From assembly GCA_965220935.1 (NCBI GenBank), contig OZ244857.1, positions 1,488,001 through 1,552,000 of the forward strand: 64,000 nucleotides of DNA. Direction: 5' to 3'. Of this stretch, positions 28,326 to 37,581 are shown piece after piece; positions within the stretch are counted from its first letter, which is position 1, and the number at the start of each line of letters is the position of its first letter. Made by a program: the position numbers and the translations under genes. Origin of the DNA: Bin80 sp965220935 (GTDB taxonomy: Bacteria; Bacteroidota; Rhodothermia; Rhodothermales; Bin80). A model generated the notes under the pieces. That model did no database searches. It saw only the letters and a program-made list of their open reading frames with translations, and was not told where the DNA came from.

Positions 28326-29453
28326 TTAATGATATATTGAACCTGTGATTGTCGGACGATTAAGGATGGATGCCATTGTCTCAACTAGGGAAATCGCCCG
28401 TCCATAATCCATGCGGATTGGACCAAGTAATCCAACAGTACCAGAGTTATCTCCAACACTATATTTAGCTGTTACAATGGAATAAGGGTTGGCCGACTCG
28501 TCCTGAATTTCGCTCCCAATCCCTACCGATACCCAGTTATTTGAATCAAATTGGCTACCAGGTGATTGCTCAAAAAGTTGAACTACAAATCCTTCATCTT
28601 CAATGAGATCAATGAGTTGACGCACTTCATTCATGCCTTGGAATTCTGGTTGTGCAAGTAATCTACCTGTCCCAGAATGGGTTAATCTGCCCTCATGGGA
28701 ATCACCAAAAACTGAGGCTGACTCATTAAGAATCAATTGCACGATTCCAGTAGGATCATCCTCAATATCTTTTGTTCGGGTAGCATAATCTTTACGTATG
28801 CTCTCAAGCTTTAAACCGGCAAGCCGCTCATTAAGGATTGACACGACTCGGTCAAGATCTTCCCGACGAACATTCGTATTTGTCTCATATATGATAGTTT
28901 TGACAAGGTGGCTCCGTACGCTGATCACAATCATGATATTTGACTCTGATAACTGAACGACATCTAAACGCTCCAAGATTCCAGTCGAAATTTTGGGACT
29001 AAGAACGACACCTAGGAGGTTAGACATATGACCAAGTAAGCGAGATGTCTCACGAAAAAGTGTATCAGCATCCCCCATCAGGCGATCTAGACGGTCTTTG
29101 AGCAAACGGCGATCTATGGGGGACAGCTCAGGAGTTTCCATCAACTCATTTACAAATGCCCTGTAACCAAGCTCGGTTGGCATCCGGCCGGCCGATGTGT
29201 GAAGGTGTCTAAGATATCCTAATTCTTCAAGATCGCACAACGTATTGCGAACCGTCGCTGCACTCAACCCAAGGGAGAATTTTTTGGCTAATTTTCGTGA
29301 TCCCACAGTCCCGGCTGTATCAATAAAATTTCGTACGACTAAACGTAGAATGGCGCTCTCACGATCGGTCAATGACGGCGGAGAGGTTTTATGATATGTA
29401 AAACTATCCTTTTTCATATGGACGGGATGGGCAAATTTCTTGCCGTAGAGCAA
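28326..29453 (-). CDS. hrcA: Heat-inducible transcription repressor HrcA
   Basis: Winged-helix repressor of heat-shock genes. 375 residues. Seen: the helix-turn-helix region with SRKLAKKFSLGLSAATVRNTL and the diagnostic LEELGYLRHLHTSAGRMPTELGYR stretch, then GAF-like and dimerisation parts ending in GPIRMDYGRAIS. It heads hrcA-grpE-dnaJ. Autoregulation is usual in the family, but no classic CIRCE repeat was found upstream. An earlier or later start is possible: MKKDSFTYHKTS at codon 14 looks more natural. Confidence 0.95.
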   Translation of the reverse strand: MLYGKKFAHPVHMKKDSFTYHKTSPPSLTDRESAILRLVVRNFIDTAGTVGSRKLAKKFSLGLSAATVRNTLCDLEELGYLRHLHTSAGRMPTELGYRAFVNELMETPELSPIDRRLLKDRLDRLMGDADTLFRETSRLLGHMSNLLGVVLSPKISTGILERLDVVQLSESNIMIVISVRSHLVKTIIYETNTNVRREDLDRVVSILNERLAGLKLESIRKDYATRTKDIEDDPTGIVQLILNESASVFGDSHEGRLTHSGTGRLLAQPEFQGMNEVRQLIDLIEDEGFVVQLFEQSPGSQFDSNNWVSVGIGSEIQDESANPYSIVTAKYSVGDNSGTVGLLGPIRMDYGRAISLVETMASILNRPTITGSIYH

Positions 29454-29477
29454 AAATATACCTTAACGCGTACAAGA

Positions 29478-29492
29478 CTGCCATATTGTCGG
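29478..29492. promoter_or_regulatory. Imperfect palindrome in the hrcA-sppA divergent promoter region
   Basis: The sequence CTGCCATATTGTCGG is an imperfect dyad (CTGNCA, three-base spacer, TGNCNG) lying 24 bp upstream of hrcA, in the 138 bp shared with the divergent sppA gene. It is the only dyad noticed there. It is a candidate operator for the heat-shock operon, but its sequence does not match the known CIRCE consensus. Chance occurrence is quite possible. Confidence 0.22.
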
Positions 29493-29591
29493 TTTATATC
29501 TTAAAGATACCCTGAACATTACTTGTGGTTTCAGTTTAACGAACAGTACCAGAGATAGTGCCTATCTTCCATTATACATTTCAATCGTCAT

Positions 29592-31364
29592 ATGCGCTTT
29601 TTTTCTACTCTAATAGCTAGTATTCTTGGGTCATTTATTGTTCTTGGACTTCTCATCTTAGTTGGTTCGTTGATTATGGCTGGTGTCGTGACTTCAACTG
29701 TTTCATCCAGCGAACTGCCCATCTCTCAAGAATCAGTGCTAGTTTTAAGTCTTTCGGGTCCAATTGAAGAGCATGGAACCTCTGATCCATTTTATGATCT
29801 TTTTGATGTGCCACAACCGCAAAGTTTAAGCCGCATAAGAGAAGCACTCAAAGGCGCGACTACAGACGAACGTATTGAAGCTATATGGTTGAAGCCTCAG
29901 GGCGTGATCACTGGATGGGCTACCTTGCTGGAAATCAGAGAATCGCTCCATGATTTCAAGAAAAGTGGTAAGCCTATCATCGCTTCTGCGTCGGGCGATT
30001 TTAGTATGCGAGAAGCTGATTATTTTCTCGCCTCTGCTGCCGATAGTATTTTCAGTGCTCCGAATGCTTTCTTTGAATTTAATGGGTTTTATTTAGGTGC
30101 ATCATTTTACAAAGGTCTCTTTGACAAGTTAAATATTGAGCCTACGATTGTAAGAGTTGGCTCCTATAAAGGGGGCGTTGAACCTTACTCTCGAGAAGAT
30201 CTGTCGGCTGAGAACCGGAAACAGTACACAGAAATTCTAAATAACTGGGATGACCTGATGATAGGTACTATTGCTAAGGCAAGGGACATGAGTCAGGAAG
30301 AGGTGAATCATCTCATCCAATCGGGCGCATTGCTAACGACCGAAGATGCCTATCAGCATGGCCTCTTAGATGGATTGTTACATAACGAAGATGTAGAAGC
30401 CCTGATACGTGAATTAACTGGCCATGATGACGATCTTAACACGGTGAGTCTTGACAGGTATTCCCTATCGTCTAACGAATCGTCTTCTGGTTCAGAGGGA
30501 ACGATTGGAATCATGACTGCTTCTGGGGTAATCATTAGTGGGAATAGTAGAGATTTAGATGGCTATTTTGGGGCATCTAGCTTCCAAAAATCTATGAAAG
30601 ATTTTCGGGATGATGATCAGGTTAAAGCTGTGGTACTTCGGATTGACTCTCCGGGGGGGAGCGCGACTGCAAGTGAAGCAATGTGGCAATCTGTAAAGCA
30701 AACATCCGAGAGAAAACCTGTGGTGGTCTCTATGGGCGACATTGCTGCTTCAGGCGGCTATTGGCTTGCCACTGCAGGTGATACAATTGTGGCATCTCCT
30801 CATACATTGACAGGATCCATTGGAGTCTATGGAGTGTATTTTAGTATTGGTCGGATGTTAGAAACAAAGCTCGGCATCACATCTGATCATGTATCAACTA
30901 GTGATTATGCAGACATGTTCTCTGGGATGCGCCCTCTTCGTCCTGCCGAACAAGCTTTACTTCAACGTTCAATTGAAGATACTTATCAAAAATTTTTAAG
31001 GCGTGTCTCAGAAAGCCAAAACATGGACGCAGACGCTGTTCACGAAGTTGCTCAGGGACGGGTTTGGACTGGAGATGTAGCGTTTGATGCGGGTCTGGTT
31101 GATATTCTTGGGAATCTTGACGACGCTATCCGAATTGCCGCAGAAATGGCCGGATTGCAAGATGGGGAGTATCGGATTAAACGACTTCCCAAAGCCGAGA
31201 CTCTTCTGGATCAGTATTTAGATCGTTTTCTAACTCATGTAAGGACGTTTATTGAATCTCCGCTTGAAACACAGATTCGCCAAGAGGCGCGTTTATTAAG
31301 TGAGGCTATGAAATTGCAGGGTATTCCAATCGCTCGAATGCCGATTGACTTGGTGTATCGTTAA
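29592..31364 (+). CDS. sppA: Signal peptide peptidase SppA (67K type)
   Basis: Membrane-anchored serine protease that degrades cleaved signal peptides in the periplasm. 590 residues, the long two-domain form. One N-terminal membrane segment (about residues 5-35). The Ser/Lys dyad of the family is seen as Lys193 in VGSYKGGVEPY and Ser387 in DIAASGGYWLA, each in one of the two tandem crotonase-like domains. GSIGVYGVYFS follows the serine as expected. Divergent from hrcA; 56 bp ahead of an orphan gene at the left edge of the accessory island. Confidence 0.95.
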   Translation: MRFFSTLIASILGSFIVLGLLILVGSLIMAGVVTSTVSSSELPISQESVLVLSLSGPIEEHGTSDPFYDLFDVPQPQSLSRIREALKGATTDERIEAIWLKPQGVITGWATLLEIRESLHDFKKSGKPIIASASGDFSMREADYFLASAADSIFSAPNAFFEFNGFYLGASFYKGLFDKLNIEPTIVRVGSYKGGVEPYSREDLSAENRKQYTEILNNWDDLMIGTIAKARDMSQEEVNHLIQSGALLTTEDAYQHGLLDGLLHNEDVEALIRELTGHDDDLNTVSLDRYSLSSNESSSGSEGTIGIMTASGVIISGNSRDLDGYFGASSFQKSMKDFRDDDQVKAVVLRIDSPGGSATASEAMWQSVKQTSERKPVVVSMGDIAASGGYWLATAGDTIVASPHTLTGSIGVYGVYFSIGRMLETKLGITSDHVSTSDYADMFSGMRPLRPAEQALLQRSIEDTYQKFLRRVSESQNMDADAVHEVAQGRVWTGDVAFDAGLVDILGNLDDAIRIAAEMAGLQDGEYRIKRLPKAETLLDQYLDRFLTHVRTFIESPLETQIRQEARLLSEAMKLQGIPIARMPIDLVYR

Positions 31365-31420
31365 GCTCCACCTACAGACTGTGACTTTCTCATCATCTCA
31401 AAGTACCACGAATATATCTC

Positions 31421-32011
31421 ATGAATTTGTTCAAAAAAATTAGCCATCATAGAAAAGGAAGTGCGAATGAATTGAATAGATCTTCGGACCGGTATGATGA
31501 TCATTTGATTTGTATACTATCACATTGTGCCTCCACGACTTTAATTATGGATGAAGTATTAGCCTATCTCGATCAGGGCTATTCAAAAATTAATATTGAA
31601 AAATTAATAAAAAAACAGCCTGATCCTCTCCGTAAGATGGTGGACGCACAATGGATGTTCACTCATGCTTTGATTAGTATAATATTTCCCGACATTAAAG
31701 CACATAAGTATCCAATGAATTTTGATTTGGCTGATTCAATTATGACAGATGAGGCATCGCAGGATTTTGATTTTCAATCATTTTCCCATAAGGCTATGTT
31801 CATGTATTTTGAGAAATTCGCTCCAGAATTATATCAAATCCTGTTAGAGATTGAAGACTCAAATGAATTATTCAGTCTGACTGAGGGAAATGATGTGGAT
31901 ATTTTTAATGAAGTACCAGGCCCAATATTGGCTGCTCTAGCCGAGTTGGATAAGGCCAGCACTGTCTTTTATGATTGGAAAGAAAAGGGCGGTAAACCTG
32001 TTGCACTCTAA
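31421..32011 (+). CDS. Hypothetical protein, unrecognised
   Basis: 196 residues, no family recognised. Mostly helical by composition, with no signal peptide, membrane segment or cysteine motif. It is acidic towards the C-terminus (SLTEGNDVDIFNEVPG) and basic at the start (KKISHHRKGS). The N-terminal third is AT-rich with a Lys/Ile-rich stretch (KINIEKLIKKQPD), which differs from the housekeeping genes upstream. It starts the accessory island and ends 25 bp before the first ATG of the DUF4268 pseudogene, so the two may have been one transcription unit. No function is proposed. Confidence 0.6.
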   Translation: MNLFKKISHHRKGSANELNRSSDRYDDHLICILSHCASTTLIMDEVLAYLDQGYSKINIEKLIKKQPDPLRKMVDAQWMFTHALISIIFPDIKAHKYPMNFDLADSIMTDEASQDFDFQSFSHKAMFMYFEKFAPELYQILLEIEDSNELFSLTEGNDVDIFNEVPGPILAALAELDKASTVFYDWKEKGGKPVAL

Positions 32012-32036
32012 TAAGTCACAGACTCAAACATTGGAT

Positions 32037-32992
32037 ATGATGTCTAAAATCACGAAACTTAATTCTGTCAACTTGCGTGAGGTTTGGCCACACGAAGCAT
32101 ATAATTTTACTCCATGGCTGGCAAAAAATATTGATCATTTGGGAGAAGTAATAGGACTGCGCTTGAAAGATGTGGTGACCGAGAAGACCCTTGGAAAAAT
32201 GGGGCGTGTTGACATCTTTGCAAAGCAAGCGGAAACTGATGCCATTGTGGTGATTGAAAATCAAATTGAAGAGTCAGATCATGGACATTGCCTTAGCTTA
32301 ATTGGCTATGCTGCGGTGCTGAAGCGAGTATTTTGGTTTGGGTTGCAAGTAAGTTTAAGCCTTATCACGAAAAAATCATGCAATGGCTTAATGATTCCGA
32401 CACGATTAATTTTTATGCCGTCAAGGTTTCAGCCTACGGAGATAAGGAGAACTACAGTTACAAATTTAAGGCGGTCGTTGTCCCTCAATCTCATAACAAC
32501 TCATCATCTTCTAACACGAAGAGCGCAAATACTTTATATGCAGAATTTTATCAACCTATGACTGCTGAGCTCATCGAGAGGGGATTTAAGCCAGTGGGCA
32601 AAGGAGGCTGGCGAGGCAAATGGCGTTCATTCCAAACAGTTTTTCCAGATGTTTGCTATGCTACAAGAGCAGAAGATGGAAATATTCAGGCATTTCTGTC
32701 ATTTAACGGAGAATCTAGTCAGAAAAAATTTAATCACCTAAAAGAATTTAAAGAGGATATTGAAGAAAAGTTAGGTAATGACGTGATTTGGAAAGACTAT
32801 GAGTCTGGCTGGGCTGGTATTATTCTTCAAATTAGCATGCCATTTAGTTTGACTGAGTCCACAAAACAAACAGACAATATTCGTCAAGAGATCATTGAGA
32901 ATTTAAATTCTCTAAAAGTCACTCTTGACCCCTACCTAGTGCCCGCTAAAAAACCCTACTTTGGGGAGTCACAATTTTTTACGGGGGCTTAA
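32037..32992 (+). pseudogene. DUF4268-family (PD-(D/E)XK-like) protein, frameshifted, 3' end replaced by IS sequence
   Basis: The first frame, from ATG 32037, gives the family start LREVWPHEAYNFTPWLA and the nuclease-like core GRVDIFAKQ...IVVIENQIEESDHGH (D and E-x-Q in place of the usual E-x-K). Reading continues in another frame from about 32322 (ILVWVASKFKPYHE, then the C-terminal half with WRGKWRSFQ). A one-base indel near 32320-32326 explains this. The last 18 codons (from VPAKKPYFGES) lie inside the left end of the ISNCY-like element that starts at 32937, so the natural C-terminus is lost. DUF4268 proteins often sit beside restriction-modification genes; here DNA methylase copies lie beyond the IS cluster. 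Probably inactive. Confidence 0.8.
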
Positions 32993-33042
32993 TATACGAA
33001 TTTTTTATTAACTGCTAAGCCTGCCTTGTTATCAATACTTTT

Positions 33043-35511
33043 ATTTGACAATAAAACTTTTATTGCGTATTATTGTGTTATTCTTCACATTACTATGCAA
33101 AAAATGCAAGTACAGCAAACCATTTTAGCGATTTGCCGACCTTGTCCGAGCTCGTCACCTCAAATCATGACAAGAGTCGTCAGGCTCTCGGGAAACTGAT
33201 TTGCTCAAAGTTCAAGTTGTTGAATACCAAGGGACGACCTCGTATTTCCGGTTGCATGAAGGCGTTATATGTTCTGGAAGAGGAAGGACATGTTTCGCTT
33301 CCCAAGCCACAGACGGCTTCCTTTGTTCGTGGTCCGCGTCTACTGGAGGAAAGCGTTCCAGCCCCGGTTGACGTTCCCGCAGATGTGCGGCAGATTCAGG
33401 ATTTGGAGATTCTTCTGGTCACGGGTTCGCAGGCTCGTGCAATCTGGAATACGCTTCTCGCTCGGGAGCACCCAAAAGGAACGACTACATTTGCGGGTGC
33501 TCAGGTGCGGTATTTGATTCGGAGTACCTGGGTGCGGTGGGCTTTTCCGCCGCGGCATTGCATCTAGGGGCACGCGATGCCTGGATGGCATGGGATCTCA
33601 GCACCCGTATGCAAAACCTGTATCGTGTCGCGAACCTCAGTCGGTTTTTGATCCGCCCAGAGGTTCGTTGCAAGAATTTGGCGAGTTCCATCTTAGCACG
33701 CGTTTTGCATCGACTTCCCTCTGATTTTATGGCCCGCTATGATTATGCGCCCTATGTGGTAGAAACGTTTGTGGGTCCAGACTACGATGGAACTTGTTTT
33801 CGGGCTGCGGGATTTCACTATCTAGGGCGTACAAAGGGACAGGGACGGCATGCGTCGGCTACGGATGCGCCCAAGTCAAAGAAAAAGATATTTGCCTATG
33901 AGTTGGATCCAAACTGGCGTACACACCTGGGGGTTCCCTCTGTGGACTTATATCCGCGTCTGGAGCCGGGCACTGGATTGGATGCGGACCACTGGGCGAA
34001 TCAGGAGTTTGGCCGTGCAGAGCTTGGAGATCGTCGTCGCACGGCCCGCTTGGTCAAAAGTGTACGTCTGATGGCCAACACGGTCGGCACACCTAGCACG
34101 GCATCCCCCAAGCGCGATTCCGCGGCACTTCAGGGGTACTACAGGTTCTTTGCAAAGGCCGATGAACTCGGCATTTCCAATGAGGATATTCATGCCCCGC
34201 ATTTGCAACGGACCATTGAGCGAATGCGAACCCAAGAGACGGTGCTTTTTATTCAGGATGGCACCAAACTCTCGTTCAAGACGCGAACCAATACAGAGGG
34301 CTTTGATGTCATTGGAGAAAACCAGACCAGTGCAAAAGCCTACGGAATTCATCTCCATGCAACGATTGCCGTGAGTGCAGAGGAAGGACTTCCATTAGGG
34401 ATCGTGAACTGCAGTTATGGGAAACAGACCCCAAAAACACAGACTTGGCTGGATGGACTGCATGCGGTTGAGAAAGCCAGCGAAACGCTGCCTCGCAAAA
34501 CCCGTGCAATTTGTGTGATGGACCGAGAGGCCGATGCATTTGAGATTTTGTCCGAACAGCGCGCCTTACAGCGAACCGAGATTTTGGTGCGGGCCAAACA
34601 TGACCGTGTGCTGGACAAGTCCAAAAACACCCGACTTTTCAGGACCATGCGAAAGGGATCGCCTGCCGGGCTAGTAGAGTTGGAGGTGGAGGATTTGAGT
34701 CGTCGGATGAAATCGGGGCGTGTGACCAGTGAAGGTCGGCCGGGCCGAAATGCGCGTATGGAAATTCGCTTCCGTAAAGTGATGCTTCCCCCAACCAAGG
34801 ATCCAGCGCAAGCCCCCATGCCCGTTTGGGGGATCCATCTACGTGAACTTAACCCACCTGAGGATGCAAAGCCGATTGAATGGTATTTGGTAACGACACA
34901 AGAGGTTACAAGCCTGAAAGAGGCACAGCAGATGATTAACTATTACAAGTTGCGCTGGCGTGTGGAAGATACCTTTCGGGTGCTCAAGAGTGGCTGTAAG
35001 GTAGAAAAGTTACGGTTCCAGAAACCAAAGGTCCTGCATCGGGTACTGACGGTATACATGATTATTACCTGGCGCATCATGCTAATGACTCTAATGGGAC
35101 GTGTGGCGGGGGACTTGGAGATGGAGGTGTTTTTCAGAGGATCCGAGGCGAAGATGCTCCAAGTCTATGCTGAGAATTATCGACTTCCTGTTCCCACAAA
35201 CATATCTTCGGCTATCCTGACGGTGGCTATGATGGGGGGCTATATGAACCGTAAACATGATCCACCGCCCGGTCATGAGATCATGTGGCGTGGCTATTCA
35301 AGTTTGCAGATCCGCGCCGTTGCGTATGAGGAGTTGGAAGCCATAGGTAAAGTAAACTGGTAGAGAATCCGTCTGTGTAGACCGGTTGATTCAAGAGTAT
35401 TTTTCCAGTACTTCAACTCGGAAATCGTGCTGAAATGGAATGGCTTGGAAGGCTATACCATACAAATTCTTGAAATTTGTGATGGATCTACGCATACTTA
35501 ATTGTCAAAAT
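33043..35511 (+). mobile_element. IS4/Tn5-type insertion element carrying a DUF4338-fused transposase
   Basis: The limits are approximate. The imperfect inverted repeat ATTTGACAATAAA (33043-33055) and its counterpart TTAATTGTCAAAAT (35498-35511) flank the transposase gene and share the core TTTGACAAT. The element lies inside the 3' non-coding part of the ISNCY-like element, because the ISNCY end is at 32937 and the ISNCY transposase C-terminus begins at 35714. The target duplication was not resolved. Confidence 0.5.
33073..35363 (+). pseudogene. Transposase: N-terminal DUF4338 (DruA-type) domain fused to Tn5/IS4-type DDE transposase, one frameshift
   Basis: Two frames join into one protein of about 760 residues. 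Frame one (33073 to about 33522) has the DUF4338 start LSELVTSNHDKSRQALGKLIC and ends AQVRYLIRS. Frame two (from about 33524) continues EYLGAVGFSAAALHLGARDAW, then NLSRFLIRPEVRCKNLASSILA, completing DUF4338. The Tn5-like N-terminal domain follows (WANQEFGRAELGDRRRTARLVK), then DDE motifs: FIQDGTKLSF (first Asp), CVMDREADAFEIL (second Asp) and the YREK-type YYKLRWRVEDTFRVLKSGC (Glu). A single-base indel near 33522 breaks the gene unless frameshifting restores it. The frame-one start is uncertain (TTG). DUF4338 is the domain of Druantia DruA, here in a transposase context. Confidence 0.82.
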
Positions 35512-35713
35512 ATACTTTTGGCTACAGGGCAGTGCTAGGCAGACTCTCCGATTTTAGTCGCGAAATTTTTGATCTATTTCACCGATCTGTACACCTCACC
35601 TATATTTGATCCAAATTCAGTGTATAGTCCACCGATTTTGCCTAAAATCTCTGCCGCACGGACGCACCTTTCCCACCTCCAATGGTGGAGTATTTTTTTT
35701 GTGGCTCAGACTC
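35364..35713. other. Non-coding remainder of IS ends
   Basis: About 350 bp between the DUF4338-Tn5 transposase stop and the ISNCY transposase C-terminal fragment. The first ~150 bp belong to the right end of the Tn5-type element. The rest should be the 3' non-coding end of the ISNCY-like element. Plus-strand open frames over 35569-36109 are antisense to ISNCY and IS110 sequence and show no protein family. Confidence 0.5.
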
Positions 35714-35918
35714 TTACGCCGCTTGGCGAAACGACTCTCGGTGTCGGGCCATCAACACTCTCCCGATTCGACACAAATTCGTGGCGATCACACTTGCGCC
35801 GATGCTTCGCGCAAACCCCGCCTTACCTCCTTTGGTGCGAATACGCGCACCGCCATGCTGAAGTTGATACAGGACTCAATCTGCGCATGTTGCCGACGTT
35901 TTCGCCGAAACTCTGGTG
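35714..35918 (-). pseudogene. C-terminal fragment of the ISNCY-like transposase
   Basis: Minus-strand translation gives PEFRRKRRQHAQIESCIN, then after a frameshift LQHGGARIRTKGGKAG, FARSIGASVIATNLCRIGR and a stop at 35714. This matches the end of ISNCY transposases (SPEF...RRQHPAVESAIN...RG...GF...A.NLHRIG). The N-terminal part is on the other side of the IS110-type element at 37582-38684. About 65 residues that should lie between the two parts are missing, so insertion was accompanied or followed by deletion. The break coincides with the start of the 218-bp repeats at 35913. Confidence 0.72.
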
Positions 35919-36348
35919 TAGAAAGGAAGGTTCCCTTTCGGGGGTTGGTATGTATTTGTTTCGGGTTACATTTTGTTATAAATATAGACAACTCGTCATG
36001 GAGAAAGAGTCTTATAGCAATGGCGACGGTCTATCAATCTGGTGTCCGCATGCTAGGCAAAAGCCATAATGCTCAATATTTGAATACGTCGGAGCTGCCA
36101 AGATCTTGAAACTCGGGCTCGCGATAATCGCTGGTGTAGAAAGGAAGGTTCCCTTTCGGGGGTTGGTATGTATTAGTTTCGGGTTACATTTTGTTATAAA
36201 TATAGACAACTCGTCATGGAGAAAGAGTCTTATAGCAATGGCGACGGTCTATCAATCTGGTGTCCGCATGCTAGGCAAAAGCCATAATGCTCAATATTTG
36301 AATACGTCGGAGCTGCCAAGATCTTGAAACTCGGGCTCGCGATAATCG
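35913..36348. repeat. Two tandem 218-bp direct repeats (IS110 non-coding end)
   Basis: Unit 1 is 35913-36130 and unit 2 is 36131-36348. They differ at about one position (TTTG versus TTAG near 35956/36174). Each starts CTGGTGTAGAAAGG and ends GCGATAATCG. They lie downstream of the minus-strand IS110 transposase, where IS1111-group elements keep their long non-coding end. A 22-bp stretch within unit 2 (36208-36229) is repeated inverted at 36390-36411, and could pair in RNA. Confidence 0.88.
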
Positions 36349-36425
36349 CTACCGAAAAGGATGGACTTGGGCTCTCCATCGTTGCTTTGGACTCTTTCTC
36401 CATGACGAGTTATCGTATAGGTTGT
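36131..36425 (-). ncRNA. Candidate bridge-RNA region of the IS110/IS1111-type element
   Basis: IS110-family recombinases are known to use a structured bridge RNA from the element's long non-coding end. Here the 295 bp downstream of the transposase frame is the long non-coding side, holds a perfect 22-bp inverted repeat (36208-36229 with 36390-36411), and is partly duplicated to the left. The location, the inverted repeat and the family fit a bridge RNA. Loops matching donor and target were not identified by eye, so this is a positional inference. Confidence 0.3.
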
Positions 36426-37515
36426 TTAGGCTGTTTCAACAGGAAGTTGCAACGCCTCCCAGAGAAAGCCAACCAGTTCACGCGCGATTGCAACCACCGC
36501 GACTTTCGGAGGTTTGCGTTTGCTCAGTGCGTTGTAACGTTTGTACAACCGCGTTTGTGCTTTCTGGGTAATGGCGATGACTTTAGCACTGCAGTGTTTT
36601 TGCCGCTCTTGAAGTGCAACACTAATCCGAGGTACGTAAATGTATTTCCATGCTGCGCTCACCAAGACCTTTCGTGCGTGTGTGTTTCCAGTTTTGGTGA
36701 TTGAACCAGTGCGGATGGTGTTTCCTGAGGAGTGTTGAGATGGAACTAATCCAAGATACGCCATCAGTGCCGTCGGACTCTCAAACCGCCGAAAGTCTCC
36801 AATCTCACAAACCAACTGCATGGCCGAGATCAGTCCAATGCCTCGGAAGCCTTGCAGAATCTGAACTGCTTGCTGAAACTTTTCGGACTCGGATGCTATT
36901 TTGACTTGCTGTTCTTAGATGCGTCCCTGATGATAATCAATATCATTCAGGTGTCCGCAAACTCGACACTCTAACCCAATCTGATTGATCCAAGTCTTAA
37001 ACTTTTTTGTCCAGTAGCTTCCTGTTGTATAACAGTGCCCGTGCGCATGCAAAAAATGAATCACGCGCATTTTGGATTGGTGAAGACTTTTTATCAGTGC
37101 CTCACGACTGCGTAAAAGTCCTCGCACGGCTCGGAGCTCTTCGTCCAGGACGAAACATTCAGTCAAAAGCCCAGATCCAAAATACTTGGACAAATTCCTG
37201 GCATCGCGCTGATCGGTTTTGATTCGATCGCCTGAGCGCTTGGGAATCAAGCAATGATGGCGCAATCCACGTCGTGTTCGGTCAATGTGTCATAGAGCAC
37301 AGTCCCCGAAAAGGATGCCTCATAACAACAGCGGAAAGGCCCATACTTTGAACTCGTAGATTCCACAAACCGAGTGAGACTCTTCGGCTTGTGAGCATCT
37401 GCTCATCACAGTAACGCTTCTCAGTCGCATCGTAAACACACGCCGAGATTGTGTCACGATGAACGTCTAATCCAACGTAGTAGCGAACAGGTGAACAATG
37501 AGATGTAGAAGACAT
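36426..37515 (-). pseudogene. IS110-family transposase, multiple frameshifts
   Basis: Three frames on the minus strand add up to one ~360-residue transposase. The N-terminal RuvC-like part starts at 37515 with RYYVGLDVHRDTISACVYD (first acidic residue). The middle gives IKTDQRDARNLSKYFGSGL and LRSREALIKSLHQSKMRV. The C-terminal Transposase_20 part gives IGLISAMQLVCEIGDFRRF, ALMAYLGLVPSQHSSG and TGSITKTGNTHARKVLV with the conserved Ser region. Frameshifts near 37380 and 37265, and a stop near 36915, make it inactive as read. Confidence 0.85.
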
Positions 37516-37581
37516 AATAAAATGAAAATTTGGTTACCTCGAAAAATAACACTCCTGAGGGAACCTTCCTTTCTATTATAT

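Larger units (their letters stand above)
35913..37580 (-). mobile_element. IS110/IS1111-type insertion sequence with duplicated non-coding end
   Basis: Contains a broken IS110-family transposase (36426-37515, minus), a short 5' flank of about 60 bp, and a long 3' non-coding side (35913-36425). The 17-bp sequence AGAAAGGAAGGTTCCCT occurs at 35920-35936 and 36138-36154 on the plus strand and inverted at 37558-37574, giving subterminal inverted repeats as in the IS1111 subgroup. The element interrupts the ISNCY-like transposase. The first and second 218-bp units both begin with CT, a dinucleotide often used as crossover core by IS110 recombinases. Exact ends are uncertain by several bases. Confidence 0.7.

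Noticed and set aside
29454..29591. CIRCE operator upstream of hrcA
   Set aside because: No TTAGCACTC-N9-GAGTGCTAA-like repeat is present in the 138 bp between hrcA and sppA.
33073..35363. A Druantia defence system
   Set aside because: Only the DruA-type domain is present and it is fused to transposase motifs; no DruE helicase or other Druantia gene is nearby.
35569..36109. Plus-strand frames of 166-167 codons
   Set aside because: The region is explained better by the minus-strand end of the ISNCY transposase and by the IS110 non-coding repeats. The two overlapping plus frames show no family and are mutually exclusive.
35913..36348. Tandem 218-bp units as a CRISPR array or satellite
   Set aside because: Only two long adjacent units with no spacers; they belong to the end of an IS110-type element.
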